In this document: positions 61,169 to 64,000 of the stretch, one piece after another
Layout of the letters: each line of letters begins with the position of its first letter
How positions within the stretch are numbered: position 1 is the first letter of the stretch
DNA from: Cryobacterium luteum
GTDB taxonomy: Bacteria; Actinomycetota; Actinomycetes; Actinomycetales; Microbacteriaceae
Reading direction: 5' to 3'
DNA length: 64,000 bases
NCBI RefSeq assembly: GCF_900110125.1
Contig: NZ_FOCN01000008.1
Span: 62,001 to 126,000, forward strand
Notes under the pieces: generated by a model
Told to the model about the DNA's origin: nothing
Database searches by the model: none
The model's input: the letters and a program-made list of their open reading frames with translations, nothing else
Translations under genes and position numbers: made by a program

Positions 61169-62541
61169 TTTCCGTTGGAGGCGTTGAGGCCCTCGACCTG
61201 GGCGGTGAGCCAGGCCGACTGGGCATTCAGGTTACTGAGCTGAACCTCCATAGAGGCGTAGGTGCGTTCCAGGCTGGCCCGTCGGGAGACGAGGCGCAGG
61301 TCCCAGCTGTCGATTTGGGTGCCGAGGCTCTTGACCAGGCTTTCCTGGCCGGTGATCTTGCCGGTGATCATGCCGTCGTACTTATCCGAGGCGCTCGTGG
61401 CCGCGGAGGCGACGCGCGAGGAGATCTCGCTCAGCACCGACTTCACGAACGCGGGATCACTTTTCATGGCGGCGGCGAACTTGTCGGCGTCGAATTCCAG
61501 GGTGCCGGTCTTGGTGATGCTGATGCCGATCTCGCTCGGCGAGCGGCCGCCGACCGGGTATGACGCCGCTTCGAGAATCTTCTGCTTCACGTCCCGCACG
61601 GTGCTGTCTCCGGTGAAGACACCGCCAGAGATCACGGCTTTGCCGGAGCTGTCGGTGCTGTTGACCACGGCGGACTTCGTGGAAATCAACGCGAAGAGCG
61701 AGTTGAGCGAATCGACGAGGGTCTTGGCGATGGTGCTGACCGCAGCGTCGTCCCGGCTGACGCTCACCGTGACCGGGTCGGTCGACACGGCGGATACCGT
61801 GACCGCGACGCCGGGCAGCAGGTCGGCAAACGTGTTCGTCGACGAAGTGATTGCCTGCTCGGCGGCGGTTCCCTTCCAGAGGGTGATCGAGGCGTCCTGG
61901 GCGGTGCGGATGACGGCGGCGCCGGGGGCGGTGAGCAGGTTGGTCGAGGTGCCGCCGTCCACCATGGCGGAGGTTCCCGCGTGCAGGGCGAAAGCGCCGG
62001 CCAGTCCGGTTTCGCCGGCGACAAGCTGCAGGCGGTACTGCGTGACGCCGTCAACGCTGCCGGAGGCGATCTTGGTGGCGGTGATTCCGGCATCCGCCGT
62101 GTTGATGGCGCTGACCACGTCGTCGAGCGAGGTACTGGCGGAAGTGATTGTCGTCTTGGCGCCGTTGCTCGCGACGAGGGTGTAATCGACGGTCGGCGCC
62201 ACGCTCATGGCGGCGGTGACTCCGGACTGGGCCTGGGCGAGCTGGGTCACGACGAGGTCGAGCGAGCCGGAGGTGGCGCTGGTCGATGCCGAAGTGGTGA
62301 CCATCGACGAGCTGCTCTTTGCCGTATAGAGGTTGAGGGAGTCGGCGGTGACGCTCTTGTTGGCGAGGGTGGCGAGCGAGGCAACGGTGCTGTTCAGGCT
62401 CTGGAGCGCCGTCGTCAGAGTGTTCGAGGCGGTGACCTTGGCCTTGAGCAGCGTTTGCGGCCCGGCCTCGAGCGTCATGAGGGAATTGATCAGCGCGGTG
62501 GTGTCCATGCCGCTGATCAGGCCATCGACTGCGAGAGACAT
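61165..62541 (-). CDS. fliD: Flagellar filament cap protein FliD
   Basis: FliD caps the growing filament and folds flagellin into place. The 458-residue protein starts SLAVDGLISGMDTTALINSL, has a Ser/Thr/Ala-rich middle region and ends with the helical FliD C-terminal domain (SDKYDGMITGKITGQESLVK, then SLERTYASMEVQLSNL). AAGGA precedes the ATG. It follows fliC after a terminator; no clear promoter of its own was seen. Confidence 0.94.
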   Translation of the reverse strand: MSLAVDGLISGMDTTALINSLMTLEAGPQTLLKAKVTASNTLTTALQSLNSTVASLATLANKSVTADSLNLYTAKSSSSMVTTSASTSATSGSLDLVVTQLAQAQSGVTAAMSVAPTVDYTLVASNGAKTTITSASTSLDDVVSAINTADAGITATKIASGSVDGVTQYRLQLVAGETGLAGAFALHAGTSAMVDGGTSTNLLTAPGAAVIRTAQDASITLWKGTAAEQAITSSTNTFADLLPGVAVTVSAVSTDPVTVSVSRDDAAVSTIAKTLVDSLNSLFALISTKSAVVNSTDSSGKAVISGGVFTGDSTVRDVKQKILEAASYPVGGRSPSEIGISITKTGTLEFDADKFAAAMKSDPAFVKSVLSEISSRVASAATSASDKYDGMITGKITGQESLVKSLGTQIDSWDLRLVSRRASLERTYASMEVQLSNLNAQSAWLTAQVEGLNASNGK

Positions 62542-62624
62542 TGGGTGTCCTTCTGGTTCGTACGCCCGGTGCCCTGAAATCGGTTGATCAGAGCGGATGA
62601 TGGTGGCTTGTTCGGGCCGTTATG

Positions 62625-62676
62625 AAAAATGCCCGGCGGCAGGCGAGGCGCGACGTTGTGTTCGCGCCGCGCCTGC
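62625..62676 (-). terminator. Rho-independent terminator after fliC
   Basis: Minus strand: a 15-bp stem with one mismatch (GCAGGCGCGGCGCGA with TCGCGCCTCGCCTGC), 8-nt loop, followed within about ten bases by TTTTT. It would limit read-through from the abundant fliC mRNA into fliD. Confidence 0.8.
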
Positions 62677-62723
62677 TACCAGGCCCAGATCAGGTTCAAT
62701 CTGTTCGTACGGTTGTGCTGGTA

Positions 62724-63863
62724 TTACTGGAGGAGCTGCAGAACGCCCGAGTTGCTCTGGTTCGCCTGCGCGAGCATGGCGGTACCGGCCTGCGACAGGA
62801 TGTTCGCACGGGTGTACTTGACCATCTCTTCAGCCATGTCGGTGTCGCGAATACGCGATCCGGCAGCGGTGAGGTTTTCCTTCGACACGGCCAGGTTCTT
62901 GATGACGCTCTCGAACCGGTTCTGCTGAGCACCGAGGTCGGCGCGTTCGCTCGAGATGGTCTTGATTTTGTCCGTCAGAGTGATGATCGCCGCGGCCGCA
63001 CCTGTTGCGGAAGTGAAGTCCAAGCTAGAAGTTCCAACTTGTGCGCCGGTCGGAGTTCCAGTCGCGAAGCCGGCCGCGCTCGGCACTCCTGTCCCAACCG
63101 CTCCACCGGTCGTCGACTCAACGACGAGTGCGCCCGCGACAACGCTCGCCTTCAAGTTGGACGAGAATTTCGCGTTCTCGTTGAGGGCGGCAGCGAACTG
63201 TGTCACGTTCGCAAAAGTACCCGCAACGCCCAAGTTATCCGTGGTGACCGTCGTGCTGGAGGAGTCCGCGTTCGCAACTGTGAACGTCTGCACGCCCGCC
63301 ACGAGCGCAGCGTTCGCATCACTGAGAGCGAACGTTGTGTGCGCCGGCGTGTTGGCCAGTGAAGTCGCGATGCTCGCGACGTCAGCAAGATCAACGACGA
63401 TGCTGTCACCGCTGTTTGCGCCGATCTGGAAGCTCATCGAACTGCCCTTGAGCAGATCCGTACCGTTAAAGTTCGTGCTCGAGCCGATTCGCGATAGCTC
63501 TTTGGTCAGAGCAGTCGCTTCGGTGGTGATCGCCTCACGCGATTCCGAACTGTTCGAGTCGTTACCGGCCTGAACGGCGAGGTCGCGCATACGCTGCAGG
63601 ATTGAGGTGGCCTCGTTGAGCGAACCTTCAGCAGTCTGGATGACGCTGATGGCGTCCTGGGCGTTGCGGCTGGCGACCGTGAGGCCGCCGACCTGCGACT
63701 TCAGGCCTTCGGAGATTGCGAGGCCGGCTGCGTCATCCGCTGCACGGTTGATGCGAAGGCCACTGGAGAGCTTCTCCAACGACTTCGACAGGTCGTTCTG
63801 TGTTGCTGCCAGGTTGCGGTACGCGTTGTTTGCCGCGACGTTGGTATTTACCTGCATGCCCAT
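62724..63863 (-). CDS. fliC: Flagellin
   Basis: This is the filament subunit. The 379-residue protein has the conserved D0/D1 N-terminus (MQVNTNVAANNAYRNLAATQ, then KSLEKLSSGLRINRAADDAA) and C-terminus (RIRDTDMAEEMVKYTRANIL, then AMLAQANQSNSGVLQLLQ). The central region, roughly 63000-63350, is variable, Ser/Thr/Val/Ala-rich and lower in GC. Start ATG has GGAGG seven bases upstream. Its 5' leader holds a GGA hairpin and a sigma-28-type promoter. Only one flagellin gene lies in the window. Confidence 0.97.
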   Translation of the reverse strand: MGMQVNTNVAANNAYRNLAATQNDLSKSLEKLSSGLRINRAADDAAGLAISEGLKSQVGGLTVASRNAQDAISVIQTAEGSLNEATSILQRMRDLAVQAGNDSNSSESREAITTEATALTKELSRIGSSTNFNGTDLLKGSSMSFQIGANSGDSIVVDLADVASIATSLANTPAHTTFALSDANAALVAGVQTFTVANADSSSTTVTTDNLGVAGTFANVTQFAAALNENAKFSSNLKASVVAGALVVESTTGGAVGTGVPSAAGFATGTPTGAQVGTSSLDFTSATGAAAAIITLTDKIKTISSERADLGAQQNRFESVIKNLAVSKENLTAAGSRIRDTDMAEEMVKYTRANILSQAGTAMLAQANQSNSGVLQLLQ

Positions 63864-63872
63864 GATGAATCC

Positions 63873-63877
63873 TCCGT
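63873..63877 (-). promoter_or_regulatory. ANGGA overlapping the fliC Shine-Dalgarno (CsrA site candidate)
   Basis: Minus strand ACGGA runs into GGAGG, so CsrA bound here would cover the ribosome binding site. Alone this is weak evidence because many Shine-Dalgarnos contain ANGGA; with the upstream hairpin it forms a pair. Confidence 0.45.
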
Positions 63878-63893
63878 GATTGGGTCAAAGTAC

Positions 63894-63915
63894 GCCGGCC
63901 CATCCATGGGCCAGC
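63894..63915 (-). promoter_or_regulatory. GGA-tetraloop hairpin at the 5' end of the fliC mRNA (CsrA site candidate)
   Basis: Minus strand: GCTGGCCCA, loop TGGA, TGGGCCGGC; nine pairs including one G-U. The loop with its closing pair reads AUGGAU, matching the CsrA core ANGGA displayed in a hairpin loop. It begins about two bases from the predicted transcript start. Confidence 0.65.
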
Positions 63916-63923
63916 ACCATGAG

Positions 63924-63950
63924 CTATCGACCGATTGCGATAGCGGGTTA
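63924..63950 (-). promoter_or_regulatory. Sigma-28 (FliA/WhiG)-type promoter before fliC
   Basis: Minus strand: TAACCCGC, 11 nt, GTCGATAG. The TAAC and CGATAG parts and the spacing are shared with the promoters of flgB and fliM. Predicted leader length is about 54 nt. Confidence 0.78.
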
Positions 63951-64000
63951 GAAATCCGGGTGAACTGATTTCGACATTGCAGCGCACCCAGCCGACTCGT

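Noticed and set aside
62542-62640. Sigma-28 promoter for fliD (ACCGATTT seen upstream)
   Set aside because: The -35 at the required spacing does not contain TAA, and the -10 lacks the TAG end.

Overview
The window is chromosomal DNA of a high-GC Gram-positive actinobacterium, most likely Microbacteriaceae (for example Cryobacterium, Leifsonia or Salinibacterium relatives). The reasons are the mraZ-led division cluster, the pknL/Rv2175c/idsA/aroG/plsC/fadD15 neighbourhood shared with mycobacteria, a C50-carotenoid cluster of the crtE-B-I-Ye-Yf-Eb type, a flagellar cluster without P/L-ring genes, many GTG starts, and frequent GGCATCCG-type words. Genus assignment is inference. No tRNA, rRNA, CRISPR array, insertion sequence or prophage was seen.

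Layout. (1) 1-9500, minus strand: the start of the division and cell wall (dcw) cluster, mraZ-rsmH-ftsL-like-ftsI-murE-murF-mraY-murD (murD runs off the left edge). (2) 9.6-21 kb: DUF3040 protein, polyprenyl synthase, Rv2175c-like DNA-binding protein, a triple-LysM lytic protein, a PASTA Ser/Thr kinase, DAHP synthase, PlsC-like acyltransferase, ROK glucokinase and FadD15-like acyl-CoA synthetase. The 15.3-15.8 kb gap is unusually rich in inverted repeats. (3) 21-32 kb: peptide deformylase, two ParA/MinD ATPases, pyruvate carboxylase, two MerR regulators, a GarA/OdhI-type FHA protein, PgsA-like synthase, NUDIX hydrolase and adenine phosphoribosyltransferase. (4) 31.9-38.1 kb: a divergent MarR regulator and the translationally coupled idi-crtE-crtB-crtI-crtYe-crtYf-crtEb operon for a C50 carotenoid. 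(5) 38.5-63.9 kb: one large flagellar cluster, all on the minus strand, from fliC down to flhA, an flhF-like gene and csrA.

How the flagellar genes seem to be controlled. Three promoters of FliA/WhiG (sigma-28) type with identical 11-nt spacing lie before fliC, flgB and fliM, and a weaker one before flbD. The predicted 5' ends of both the fliC and flgB mRNAs begin with a hairpin that presents a GGA in its loop. In fliC a second ANGGA overlaps the Shine-Dalgarno, and in flgB a second GGA hairpin follows 22 nt later. Because csrA is the last gene of the same cluster, this looks like a CsrA post-transcriptional circuit comparable to hag in Bacillus, here in an actinobacterium and extended to the basal-body operon. 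This is the most interesting candidate in the window.

Other points of note: a DUF559 (PD-(D/E)xK-type) gene inserted between flgE and flbD and bracketed by two 58-bp hairpin repeats; a dispersed structured intergenic repeat with conserved flanks and loop but different stems; an FlhF-like protein without a Walker A lysine; a MurE with FHPR in place of DNPR; and several probable leaderless mRNAs.
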